Positions 34,247 to 42,531 of a stretch of 64,000 nucleotides of DNA are shown in pieces. This DNA is from Tenacibaculum sp. MAR_2010_89 (GTDB lineage Bacteria; Bacteroidota; Bacteroidia; Flavobacteriales; Flavobacteriaceae): NCBI RefSeq assembly GCF_900105985.1, contig NZ_FNUB01000005.1, forward strand, positions 2,790,001 to 2,854,000, read 5' to 3'. Position 1 is the first letter of the stretch. The number at the start of each line of letters is the position of its first letter. The translations under genes and the position numbers were made by a program. The notes beneath the pieces were generated by a model. That model was not told the origin of the DNA. It searched no databases and saw nothing but the letters and a program-made list of their open reading frames with translations.

Positions 34247-35641
34247 ATGAGTGAAATTCAAAATAAAATGTTTCAAGAAATTAGAAGCAAAGAAATATTT
34301 AACCAAGTGCAACAATATTCGTATGAATATTTAAATTCTATTTTTAATAGGAACGTTTATCCTTCAGAAGAAGCACTAGATAATTTGTCTGTTTTTAATG
34401 AAGAACTTCCTGAAAATTCAACAAAAGCTACAAAAGTTATTGAGCAATTAAATACATATGGTAACCCAGCTACTACTGCAACATTAGGTGGTAGGTATTT
34501 TGGTTTTGTAGCTGGGAGTGCTGTTCCGGTAGGATTAGCTGCAAAAAGTCTAGGCACATACTGGGATCAAGCACCAGCAATGAATGTTCTTTCTCCCATT
34601 GGTAGTAAATTAGAATCTGTTGTAGAAAAATGGCTTGTTAATTTATTTAATTTACCAAAAAAAACCTCAGCAGGATTTGTTAGTGGAACATCAACAGCAA
34701 ACTTATGTGGTTTAGCTGCTGCTAGATATCGAATTTTGGAAAGAAACAATTGGAACATCAATGAAAAAGGGCTTAGAAATTCACCCAAAATAAGAATTGT
34801 TACAAGTAAACAAGCACATTCTACAGTTTTAAAAGCTGTAGGTATTTTAGGCTTAGGCAAAGAAAATATAGAATGGGTAGATGTAGATAAACAAGGGAGA
34901 ATTATACCCGAAGAAATTCCTGAATTGGATGCAAACACTATTTTGGTATTACAGGCTGGTAATGTAAACAGTGGAGCTTTCGATAATTTTGAAATTATTT
35001 GTAAAAAAGCTAAAAAAGCCAATACTTGGGTACATATTGATGGAGCCTTCGGATTATGGGCCGAAGCAGTAAATGAATTAAAATATTTAACTAAAGGGCT
35101 TGAAAATGCTTCCTCTTGGGCTGTAGATGGTCATAAAACATTAAATACTCCGTATGATTGTGGAATTATACTATGTGCAGATCAAGAAGCTATGACTTCT
35201 GCACTTCATATGTCTGGTAGTTATATTGTAGAAAGCTCGGAAAGGGATGGAATGTTTTATACTCCTGAAATGTCTCGTAGAGCTAGAATAATAGAGTTAT
35301 GGTCAATAATGAAATATCTAGGAAAAAAAGGAATCGATGAAATGATTTTAACAATGAACCAAAGAGCTAAACAGTTTGCCAATGAAATAGAAAAAATAAC
35401 TGGCTTTTATGTTGAAAATGAAATTGTTTTTAATCAAGTAATTGTAAGATGTGATTCAGATAAAATTACAGAGAATGTTTTACTTAATATTCAACAGTTA
35501 AGAGAATGTTGGTTAGGAGGTTCAATATGGTTTGAAAAAAAAGTAATGAGAGTTAGTATTTGCTCTTGGGCAACAACAGAAAGTGATATTACAAAAGCTG
35601 TCAAATCATTTGAAAAAGCACTAGAAATATCAAAAAAATAA
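34247..35641 (+). CDS. PLP-dependent group II decarboxylase / aminotransferase-fold enzyme
   Basis: 464 aa, fold type I. The cofactor lysine lies in SWAVDGHKTLNTPYDCG (K near residue 302), preceded by the HIDGAFGLWAEA aspartate motif and the SGGTS-like FVSGTSTANL phosphate cup. Relatives are annotated as glutamate/aromatic amino acid decarboxylases or 'aspartate aminotransferase family'; the substrate cannot be assigned. Freestanding with a 125-base leader. Confidence 0.88.
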   Translation: MSEIQNKMFQEIRSKEIFNQVQQYSYEYLNSIFNRNVYPSEEALDNLSVFNEELPENSTKATKVIEQLNTYGNPATTATLGGRYFGFVAGSAVPVGLAAKSLGTYWDQAPAMNVLSPIGSKLESVVEKWLVNLFNLPKKTSAGFVSGTSTANLCGLAAARYRILERNNWNINEKGLRNSPKIRIVTSKQAHSTVLKAVGILGLGKENIEWVDVDKQGRIIPEEIPELDANTILVLQAGNVNSGAFDNFEIICKKAKKANTWVHIDGAFGLWAEAVNELKYLTKGLENASSWAVDGHKTLNTPYDCGIILCADQEAMTSALHMSGSYIVESSERDGMFYTPEMSRRARIIELWSIMKYLGKKGIDEMILTMNQRAKQFANEIEKITGFYVENEIVFNQVIVRCDSDKITENVLLNIQQLRECWLGGSIWFEKKVMRVSICSWATTESDITKAVKSFEKALEISKK

Positions 35642-35714
35642 ATACTTTTTTATTTAATTTGAATAGAACACCTTTTAAGTTATTAATTAACTATACCTCA
35701 TAATTATTAAAAAT

Positions 35715-36125
35715 TTGATTTTAAAAAACATAATAAACAATTGTAACTGGGAAGATATTCAACTTGAGTTAATAAAATATTATCCTGAATTGAAAAATTC
35801 ACTTCCAGATTTTAAAAAAGTATTTATAGAGTTAAATAATCTTCCTATTGTAGAAAATGAATTTATTCTTTTTATACAGAAAGTAGAAATTGAAGGCGAA
35901 GATTTTTATATTAGAGTTTCTGGAATTGGTGAAATTAATGAGTTAGGTAATTCATATAATATTTCAGCTATAAATTGGAAAAAATGGCTTGCCATGAAAA
36001 TTCACCCAATTAGTTTAAAAAATTTCACAAATGCTGAAATAATTGCACACTCATTGTACGAAATGACATTTTTAGGTTTTAGTGAAAATGAAATTGATTC
36101 TAATCTAGAGAAAATTGAAAATTAA
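35715..36125 (+). CDS. Small conserved protein of unknown function
   Basis: 136 aa from a TTG start; no Met codon occurs until residue ~93, so a non-ATG start is needed. Soluble, alpha/beta, with an N-terminal helix LKNIINNCNWEDIQLELIKYYP and the phrase WKKWLAMKIHP. From memory it resembles a small DUF family common in Bacteroidota (DUF6557-like), without known function. It is 73 bases after the decarboxylase and just ahead of a GNAT gene with its own promoter. Confidence 0.65.
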   Translation: MILKNIINNCNWEDIQLELIKYYPELKNSLPDFKKVFIELNNLPIVENEFILFIQKVEIEGEDFYIRVSGIGEINELGNSYNISAINWKKWLAMKIHPISLKNFTNAEIIAHSLYEMTFLGFSENEIDSNLEKIEN

Positions 36126-36142
36126 TTACCAAACAAAATGAT

Positions 36143-36150
36143 TATATTTG
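36143..36150 (+). promoter_or_regulatory. -7 element TATATTTG directly before a GNAT start
   Basis: Exact TAnnTTTG ending 5 bases before the ATG at 36156, predicting a leaderless transcript. It also argues that an ATG at 36138 is not the real start. Confidence 0.55.
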
Positions 36151-36155
36151 GTTTA

Positions 36156-36674
36156 ATGACAATTAAAAAAGTAACGATTCAAGATATTGAAAGCTTAAAA
36201 GAAATAAGTAAATTGACTTTTATTGAAACTTATTCTTCTAAAAACAGCTATGAAAATATGGCTAAATATTTGGAAAATGAATTTTCTACTGAAAAAATTA
36301 CAAATGATTTAACCAATCCAAAAATTGAATTTTACTTTGCTATACTTAACAAAATAATTGTAGGATATTTAAAGGTAAATTTCAAAGAAGCTCAAACTGA
36401 AATAAAAGATGAAAACGCACTAGAAATTGAACGTATTTATGTGTTAAAAGAATTTCATCGTAAAAAAATTGGACAAGCCCTTTATGAGAAAACAATTGAA
36501 ATAGCCACAAGAAATCATATAAAATATATTTGGTTAGGAGTTTGGGAACAAAACTATAAGGCCATTCGCTTTTATGAAAAAAATAATTTTATTGCTTTTG
36601 ATAAGCATGTTTTTATGCTTGGTAATGACAAACAAACTGACATTATGATGAAATTAGATATAAAAAAAGCATAA
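36156..36674 (+). CDS. GNAT family N-acetyltransferase
   Basis: 172 aa from ATG 36156 (MTIKKVTIQDIESLKEIS, a normal GNAT start); the in-frame ATG at 36138 would place a promoter box inside the gene. The acetyl-CoA loop is IYVLKEFHRKKIGQALYEKTIE and the motif B segment is WLGVWEQNYKAIRFYEKNNF, as in PaiA/spermidine-type acetyltransferases. Polyamine or small-amine substrate is a guess. The following secreted-protein gene is 19 bases away. Confidence 0.9.
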   Translation: MTIKKVTIQDIESLKEISKLTFIETYSSKNSYENMAKYLENEFSTEKITNDLTNPKIEFYFAILNKIIVGYLKVNFKEAQTEIKDENALEIERIYVLKEFHRKKIGQALYEKTIEIATRNHIKYIWLGVWEQNYKAIRFYEKNNFIAFDKHVFMLGNDKQTDIMMKLDIKKA

Positions 36675-36693
36675 TTAAAAAAACTACTGAAGA

Positions 36694-37488
36694 ATGAAAA
36701 TGAAATTCACACTACTACTCTACTTTTCATTATACGCCTCTGTATCATTCGCATGCCTATCTACAACTCAATTTAAAATATTTCCTATTGGTATAAGTAA
36801 TTCAAAAATAATAACTTTTGATGTTTATATTTATAGAGGAGGATACATAGACAAGAAGAATACTGATGATTTTGTATTTCCTAAAACCTCGTGGTCTTTA
36901 AAGTCTTTTATCGGAATTTATGATTTAAATGGAAAATTAATATCTAAAGAAGCTCTAGATGTATCAGAAATAAGAAAAGACGAATACCTTAAAGGACTTA
37001 AAATTTCTTACAAAAAGGGAATTCAAACTATAAAAAGCAAATTTAAAAATTTAACTTTTTTTGAACCTGAATATATTTCATTTTGTAATTTTCAAAAAAA
37101 ATGTGAAATTTTAGAAATTATTCATACTAAAAAAACTCAAAAGAATTTTTTAATCTATCAAAATAAAAAACAACTAATAAACTTAAATAGATTCAAAGAA
37201 TTTAAAAGAAGTATGCAATATTCTGATGACTTAACTTCTTATTATATAAGTTCAACTAGAACATATAAAACTGATAAATTTGAAATTGTAATTGGGCATT
37301 TACAAAATGGACAGGGATTATCTACACACCAAACTTCAATTAATAAAAACAATAGCGAAAATAACAAGCTAGAAAACAAACCAGATTTTGAGTTCAATAA
37401 ATTAGAAAATGCTGTTTATAAAGAACCTTTATTACATCATGCATATGGGTTTGATTTTCTTATTGTTTCCAAAAAACAAAAAAGGTAG
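36694..37488 (+). CDS. Exported protein of unknown function
   Basis: 264 aa with a signal peptide ending near SVSFA (residue ~20). The mature part is basic, beta-rich, with a cysteine pair region FCNFQKKCEIL. No family recognised. Its stop codon lies inside the stem of the terminator at 37479-37511. Nineteen bases behind the GNAT gene and probably on its transcript. Confidence 0.6.
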   Translation: MKMKFTLLLYFSLYASVSFACLSTTQFKIFPIGISNSKIITFDVYIYRGGYIDKKNTDDFVFPKTSWSLKSFIGIYDLNGKLISKEALDVSEIRKDEYLKGLKISYKKGIQTIKSKFKNLTFFEPEYISFCNFQKKCEILEIIHTKKTQKNFLIYQNKKQLINLNRFKEFKRSMQYSDDLTSYYISSTRTYKTDKFEIVIGHLQNGQGLSTHQTSINKNNSENNKLENKPDFEFNKLENAVYKEPLLHHAYGFDFLIVSKKQKR

Positions 37489-37511
37489 TTTTGTTTCAAA
37501 ACTACCTTTTT
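37479..37511. terminator. Bidirectional terminator between convergent genes
   Basis: 15-bp perfect stem (37479-37493 with 37497-37511), 3-base loop, A5 and T5 flanks. It includes the stop codon of the plus-strand gene and precedes the end of the convergent decarboxylase gene. Confidence 0.9.
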
Positions 37512-37524
37512 TCTAACTAATTTA

Positions 37525-38820
37525 TTATCTATTCCAGTAAACAGAAGTCTGTCCGTATTGGAAATGAATAGGTTGATGTGATGGATCTTGTTGAAACATA
37601 TATAACTCATGTGGAGGCTTTTCAAATAACATAATAATATCTGACCCTCCAAACCTAAACTTTCCAAACTCTTGGCCTTTAACTACTTTTTTGCCTTGAA
37701 GCTCAGTATACATATCAACACCTGATACTTGGCACATTCCTATTGGTAAAATAGCTACTTTTCCTACTTCTGGTCCTGCATCCATAATTACCAATCCTCT
37801 TGCTTGTGTAAACTCATATCCATTTTCTCCACCATCTGGAGCATCAAACTGTCCATTTGAAGCAGTTTCTACATTTAAATATACTTTACCTTCTACTGGT
37901 AAAATTTCTAAAATTTCACCACTTACTGGTGTATGAAAGCGATGATAATCAAACGGACTTAAAAAATAATGTATAAATGTACCTCCATAAAAATTCTCAC
38001 CATATTTACTAAACTGCAATAGCTCATCTACAGTTCCAATAGTATGAGTTCCTTTCAATGTAATTTCATCAACATTTCCTTCTTTATCAATTGGATAAAA
38101 AGCTTTAAAAGTACAATCTGCTGGAGACACAATAGTTGTATTATCTTCAGGACTTGCTATAGGACGTAATGGAGATATTCCTGTTTTTGGATCTGCTTGA
38201 TTAAACTCTCTATAAAAAAATTGATTGAAAGTTTTCCAACTTTTTTCGTTATCTGAATATAAAGGAAAATTATAAACGCTTTCTCCTAAACTATTTTTAT
38301 CATCTTTAAACGATTTTAAAGTTTCATCATTTAATGATGCTTCAGTATCTAAGAAAGTACCCCAAGCATTTGCAAAACTCACCAACCAATTGGCAAATTC
38401 AGGATAGCTTTGCATTGTTTTTCCTTCTGAGTCTTCTTGATCTATTAACCAATATGATTGGCAAAGTAAATCATACACTTTTTGATTGTATCCATTTTTT
38501 GTTCCATCACTTGTCCAAGCATTTGGATATTCAGGATCTCTACTTTCATTAGGAATCATTTTCACATAAAGATCTAAATAATCATAATAAGCATCAACAG
38601 TTACTGGCCAACCTTTACCTTTAAACTCTTTATCAATTGCTTTGTAAAGATCATTGTTTAAAGGAGGTATATTTTTATCAGGACTACCATATTTAGATAA
38701 TTCAACTGCCTTTTTTAATGATTCTCCCAAACTTTTTGACATTGCTGAATCGCCATCTAAAATACTTTTCAGTTGCTCAACAACTGCTTCATGAGTTTTA
38801 ATAGTTTTCACTGCCTCCAT
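37525..38820 (-). CDS. Phosphatidylserine decarboxylase family protein with PSDC N-terminal domain
   Basis: 431 aa, longer than housekeeping Psd (~220-300 aa). An N-terminal ~170-residue helical extension is followed by the decarboxylase domain (~200-430) with YHRFHTPVSGEI and the autoprocessing site FRFGGSDIIM. Self-cleavage before S393 would create the pyruvoyl cofactor. No membrane anchor is seen. The layout matches the PSDC-domain subfamily that includes amino-acid decarboxylases such as fungal tryptophan decarboxylase PsiD, so a soluble amino acid rather than phosphatidylserine may be the substrate. Stand-alone gene. Confidence 0.88.
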   Translation of the reverse strand: MEAVKTIKTHEAVVEQLKSILDGDSAMSKSLGESLKKAVELSKYGSPDKNIPPLNNDLYKAIDKEFKGKGWPVTVDAYYDYLDLYVKMIPNESRDPEYPNAWTSDGTKNGYNQKVYDLLCQSYWLIDQEDSEGKTMQSYPEFANWLVSFANAWGTFLDTEASLNDETLKSFKDDKNSLGESVYNFPLYSDNEKSWKTFNQFFYREFNQADPKTGISPLRPIASPEDNTTIVSPADCTFKAFYPIDKEGNVDEITLKGTHTIGTVDELLQFSKYGENFYGGTFIHYFLSPFDYHRFHTPVSGEILEILPVEGKVYLNVETASNGQFDAPDGGENGYEFTQARGLVIMDAGPEVGKVAILPIGMCQVSGVDMYTELQGKKVVKGQEFGKFRFGGSDIIMLFEKPPHELYMFQQDPSHQPIHFQYGQTSVYWNR

Positions 38821-39292
38821 AATTAATAAAGTTTTAAATAATTCCTACTCTTTTAAAATAGGTTTTTCGGATACCACCTATAAAAACAATCATAGCCAAT
38901 CAATCAAAATCCAGTATTATTTACTTTAAATATTAAATGATTAAACAACATCTGACACAATAAACTCGACTAATAATTATAGAGTCAGACAATTCAAATT
39001 TGTAGAATTAATAAGTTTATTTTAAAAAAAATGTCATGAATATATAGTTTTCACTCATAAAAGCAACAATTATAGTAATAGGAGAAATAAAATAATCAGT
39101 AATACAACTATACCTAAAACTTAGGCAGTTATTAATACTCTTTTAAAACAGGTAATTGAATATTAATAACTGTGAGATAAGTTCTAATATTTATTCTCTG
39201 TTTGTTTTCTTAAAAACTGTAGATTTCTTTTTAAAAGTCATGAATATAAATAGAATACCATTACATTTATTAAGTAATTAAATAAAGCAACA
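38821..39292. other. 470-bp non-coding region
   Basis: No ORF of interest on either strand. It contains a 12-bp inverted repeat CAGTTATTAATA (39126-39137) with TATTAATAACTG (39161-39172), no T tail, and a short direct repeat GTCATGAATATA (near 39032 and 39238). The region separates the divergent PSD-like and Crp/Fnr genes and presumably carries their promoters; no exact TAnnTTTG box was found near the Crp start. Confidence 0.4.
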
Positions 39293-39862
39293 ATGTTTTC
39301 TGAAATATCTAAATTTTTCAAAACTGAATACCCCTTAAATGAACATGGGTTAGAAGAACTTTTTTCTCTATTTAAAATAGGCCATTATAAAAAAGGAAAC
39401 TTGATACTAAAAGAAAATGAGAAGGAAAAACAACTACGCTTTCTTAACAAAGGTTTAGTTAGAGAGTTTTATTCAAACCATGAGAAAGAAATCAACATAA
39501 ATTTTTATACAAAACCCCTATTCATTACTGATTTATTAACTTTTAATCAAAACTCTACTACTCTTAAAAATCAAGAATGTCTTTCTTCTGTAGAAATTTT
39601 AAGTATTGAAAGAAAATCATTTTTTAATCTTTTAAAAAAATATGAATGTGGAAAATCATTTGTTGAAGCGTCATTTCAAAAACTATTAAAGCAAAAAGAA
39701 TTACTTGAATTTAACCGTATTACCAAAACACCAGAAGAATTATATAATGAACTAATTATATATAAATCCGATTGGCTTCAATCTATACCTCAATACCATA
39801 TTGCTTCATACCTAAACATAACTCCTGAAACATTGAGTCGTATTAGAAAAAGAATTTCTTGA
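39293..39862 (+). CDS. Crp/Fnr family transcriptional regulator
   Basis: 189 aa. The N-terminal cyclic-nucleotide-binding jellyroll (~20-115: GHYKKGNLILKENEKEKQLRFLNKGLVREFY) is followed by the dimer helix and a C-terminal helix-turn-helix PQYHIASYLNITPETLSRIRKRIS. No Fe-S cysteines and no obvious cAMP-binding arginine/serine pair, typical for small Bacteroidota Crp-like regulators. The metallo-hydrolase gene 56 bases downstream is the likely co-transcribed or target gene. Confidence 0.9.
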   Translation: MFSEISKFFKTEYPLNEHGLEELFSLFKIGHYKKGNLILKENEKEKQLRFLNKGLVREFYSNHEKEININFYTKPLFITDLLTFNQNSTTLKNQECLSSVEILSIERKSFFNLLKKYECGKSFVEASFQKLLKQKELLEFNRITKTPEELYNELIIYKSDWLQSIPQYHIASYLNITPETLSRIRKRIS

Positions 39863-39918
39863 TTTGAATCAATGGTCATTATTTATTTAGAATAGACATT
39901 TGTATAAATATTATACGT

Positions 39919-40689
39919 ATGTTAAAAATTCATCATATTAGAAACGCTACAATGGTTTTAGAAACCGAAAAAGACGTTATTTTAATAGACCCAATGCTAG
40001 GTGACCAGGGAATCATGCCTAGTTTTACACTTTTTAGGTATAAGGCCAGAAAAAATCCTACCATTTCTTTACCAAACAATACCAATTCAATATTAAATAA
40101 AGTAACTCATTGTTTGATTACACACCAACATCCTGATCATATTGACAATAAAGGAATACAGTTTTTAATTCAGAAAAACATTCCTGTTACTTGTAGTGTA
40201 AAAGATAAAAAAGCTTTTCTAAAAAAAGGGTTAAACGTAGTTAAAACATTAAAATACTGGGAGCAACAAAGTTTTTTAGGAGGTACAATTGAGGGAATTC
40301 CTGCTAAACATGGATATGGTTTTGTATCTAAATTAATGGGTAATGTAATCGGATTCTATATAAAACTACCAAATCAAAAGTCGATTTACCTAAGTTCAGA
40401 TACTATTTATACAAGTTCAGTAGATAACGTTTTAAAAAACCACAAACCAGAAATTAGCGTTCTAGCATGCGGAGCAGCTCAATTTGACTTGTTTAATAAA
40501 CTTATTATGAATGTAGATGACATTTTAAAATTTGTAAAAAATACAGATGGTAAAGTTATTGCAAATCACATGGAGTCAATAAATCACTGTCCATTAACTA
40601 GAAAAAAATTAAAAAATATTTTAATAAAAAATAAATTAATAAATAAAGTCTGGATTCCTGAAGATGGAGAGTTTTTAGAAATAACCTAA
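39919..40689 (+). CDS. MBL-fold metallo-hydrolase (UlaG-like)
   Basis: 256 aa beta-lactamase-fold hydrolase. The metal motif is THQHPDHIDNKG (H-x-H-x-D-H at ~73-78), with LSSDTIY carrying the bridging Asp and ANHMESINHC a late histidine. UlaG-type relatives hydrolyse lactones or phosphodiesters; substrate unknown. Terminator at 40718. Confidence 0.92.
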   Translation: MLKIHHIRNATMVLETEKDVILIDPMLGDQGIMPSFTLFRYKARKNPTISLPNNTNSILNKVTHCLITHQHPDHIDNKGIQFLIQKNIPVTCSVKDKKAFLKKGLNVVKTLKYWEQQSFLGGTIEGIPAKHGYGFVSKLMGNVIGFYIKLPNQKSIYLSSDTIYTSSVDNVLKNHKPEISVLACGAAQFDLFNKLIMNVDDILKFVKNTDGKVIANHMESINHCPLTRKKLKNILIKNKLINKVWIPEDGEFLEIT

Positions 40690-40717
40690 TACCTAAATCT
40701 AATAGCTTTACTACAAA

Positions 40718-40741
40718 AAACTCCACCAAAAGGTGGAGTTT
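40718..40741 (+). terminator. Terminator after the metallo-hydrolase gene
   Basis: 10-bp perfect stem AAACTCCACC/GGTGGAGTTT around an AAAA loop, A6 before and TTT after; may work in both directions for the convergent aceA. Confidence 0.85.
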
Positions 40742-40820
40742 CACTTCAAAATAACATAAAATTTATTACTTATAATAAATAATACATTCTCTTTAATTCC
40801 ATTTAACTTTATAACTACAC

Positions 40821-42455
40821 TTACGCTACAGCTATTTTCTTACCACTTCCTATTTCCTTTTTAACTTCTTTAGTTTCAAATTGATTCGAAGTGTTTTTTG
40901 CTCCACCAGCTTTAAGCGCTTTATCTCCAGCAAAAAATGTTTTATGATCATCTCCTAAATTAGAGCCTGCCATTCGTTGGTGTTTTACACAAGCAACTCC
41001 TTTTCTTATTTCTTGCCTTTGTACCCCTTTTACGTAAGCTAACATACCATCTTCTCCAAAATATCCTTTTGTTAAATCATTCATATGTAAAGCTGTTGTA
41101 TGATACGTAGGTAACGTAATTAAATGATGGAATATCCCAGCTTCTCTTGCCCCGTCAATTTGAAAAGTTTTTATTTTTTCATCAGCACGATGACATAATT
41201 CTGAACCATCATATTGCTCATCCATTAAATTATTCCTGTCATATGGCGTCATATTCTCACCTTCAGCAAGCATCTCTTCATATACTTGATTTCTAAAATT
41301 AAGTGTCCAATTAAATGAAGGAGAATTATTATACACCAATTTAGCATTTGGTACAACTTCTCTAACCCTATTTACCATATGAGCTATTTGTCCAACATGA
41401 GGTGTAGGCGTTTCAATCCATAATAAATCAGCTCCATTTTGTAAACTTGTTATACAATCCAATACCACTCTATCTATATTTGAACCTTCTTTAAATTTAT
41501 ACAAACCATTTGCTAATCTAACTGGACGTACCAACTTCCCTCCTCTTTTCAATAATATTTCATTCTCTTTGATTTCACCAATTGACACCTCTTTACATTC
41601 AACAAAATCTAAATATTTTGAAGCTAAATCACCTGGTTCATTACTTACAGGTAATTTTTGAGTTAAACCAGCTCCTTCAGAATCAGTTCTGGCAACTATA
41701 ATTCCATCATTAACTCCTAATTCTAAAAATGCATATCGAATAGCATTTAACTTAGCTATAAAATCTTCATGAGGTACTGTTACTTTACCATCTTGGTGCC
41801 CACATTGTTTTGCATCAGAAACTTGGTTTTCAATTTGAATAGCACAAGCACCCGCCTGGATCATTTTTTTTGCCAATAAGTACGTTGCTTCTTCATTTCC
41901 AAAACCAGCATCAATATCTGCTATAATAGGCACAACATGTGTTTCAAAATTATCTATTTCATATTGTACATTTTCACCAGCTTCTAACCTTCGAAATAAA
42001 TCATTTAATTCAATGGCATCAGCTTGGCGTAAAAAATCATAAATTTCTTCAATTAAAGCTGGTACCGCTGTTTTTTCATGCATCGACTGATCAGGAAGTG
42101 GGCCAAACTCTGATCTTAAAGCTGCAACCATCCAACCTGAAAGGTATAAATACCTTTTATTGGTAGTTTTATAATGTTTTTTTACAGAAATCATTTTTTG
42201 TTGAGCAACAAACCCATGCCAACAACCAAGTGATTGTGTATATTCAGATGAATTTGCATCATATGCTGCCATATCTTCCCTCATTATACTTGCTGTATAT
42301 TTAGCAATATCTAATCCTGTTTTAAAACGATTTTGAGAAACCATCCTTGCTGCATTCTGTGGATTAATAGCATTCCATGAACTCCCATATTTTTCCTTAA
42401 GACTTCTTACAGTTTCTAATGCAGAACTATAACTTTCGTGTGCTATTTTTTTCAT
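40821..42455 (-). CDS. aceA: Isocitrate lyase
   Basis: 544 aa; first enzyme of the glyoxylate shunt, splitting isocitrate into succinate and glyoxylate. Catalytic C218 lies in AKQCGHQDGK, the variant of the KKCGH signature found in the longer ICL type; upstream DIDAGFGNEEATY carries metal ligands. Co-directional with and 76 bases downstream of malate synthase, with a hairpin between them. Expected to be induced on acetate or fatty acids by the divergent RamB/ScfR-like regulator. Confidence 0.95.
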   Translation of the reverse strand: MKKIAHESYSSALETVRSLKEKYGSSWNAINPQNAARMVSQNRFKTGLDIAKYTASIMREDMAAYDANSSEYTQSLGCWHGFVAQQKMISVKKHYKTTNKRYLYLSGWMVAALRSEFGPLPDQSMHEKTAVPALIEEIYDFLRQADAIELNDLFRRLEAGENVQYEIDNFETHVVPIIADIDAGFGNEEATYLLAKKMIQAGACAIQIENQVSDAKQCGHQDGKVTVPHEDFIAKLNAIRYAFLELGVNDGIIVARTDSEGAGLTQKLPVSNEPGDLASKYLDFVECKEVSIGEIKENEILLKRGGKLVRPVRLANGLYKFKEGSNIDRVVLDCITSLQNGADLLWIETPTPHVGQIAHMVNRVREVVPNAKLVYNNSPSFNWTLNFRNQVYEEMLAEGENMTPYDRNNLMDEQYDGSELCHRADEKIKTFQIDGAREAGIFHHLITLPTYHTTALHMNDLTKGYFGEDGMLAYVKGVQRQEIRKGVACVKHQRMAGSNLGDDHKTFFAGDKALKAGGAKNTSNQFETKEVKKEIGSGKKIAVA

Positions 42456-42497
42456 AATTTTGTAATTGATAAAGGTTATTAATTGTATTGATAACTT

Positions 42498-42526
42498 GCC
42501 CTGTTAATGTTGCCGCATTGCAGGGC
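42498..42526 (-). other. Intercistronic hairpin between aceB and aceA
   Basis: GCCCTG (42498-42503) pairs with CAGGGC (42521-42526), with inner AATG/CATT pairing. On the minus strand there is no T run after it, so it looks like an RNA-processing or stability structure rather than a terminator. Confidence 0.45.
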
Positions 42527-42531
42527 TATTT

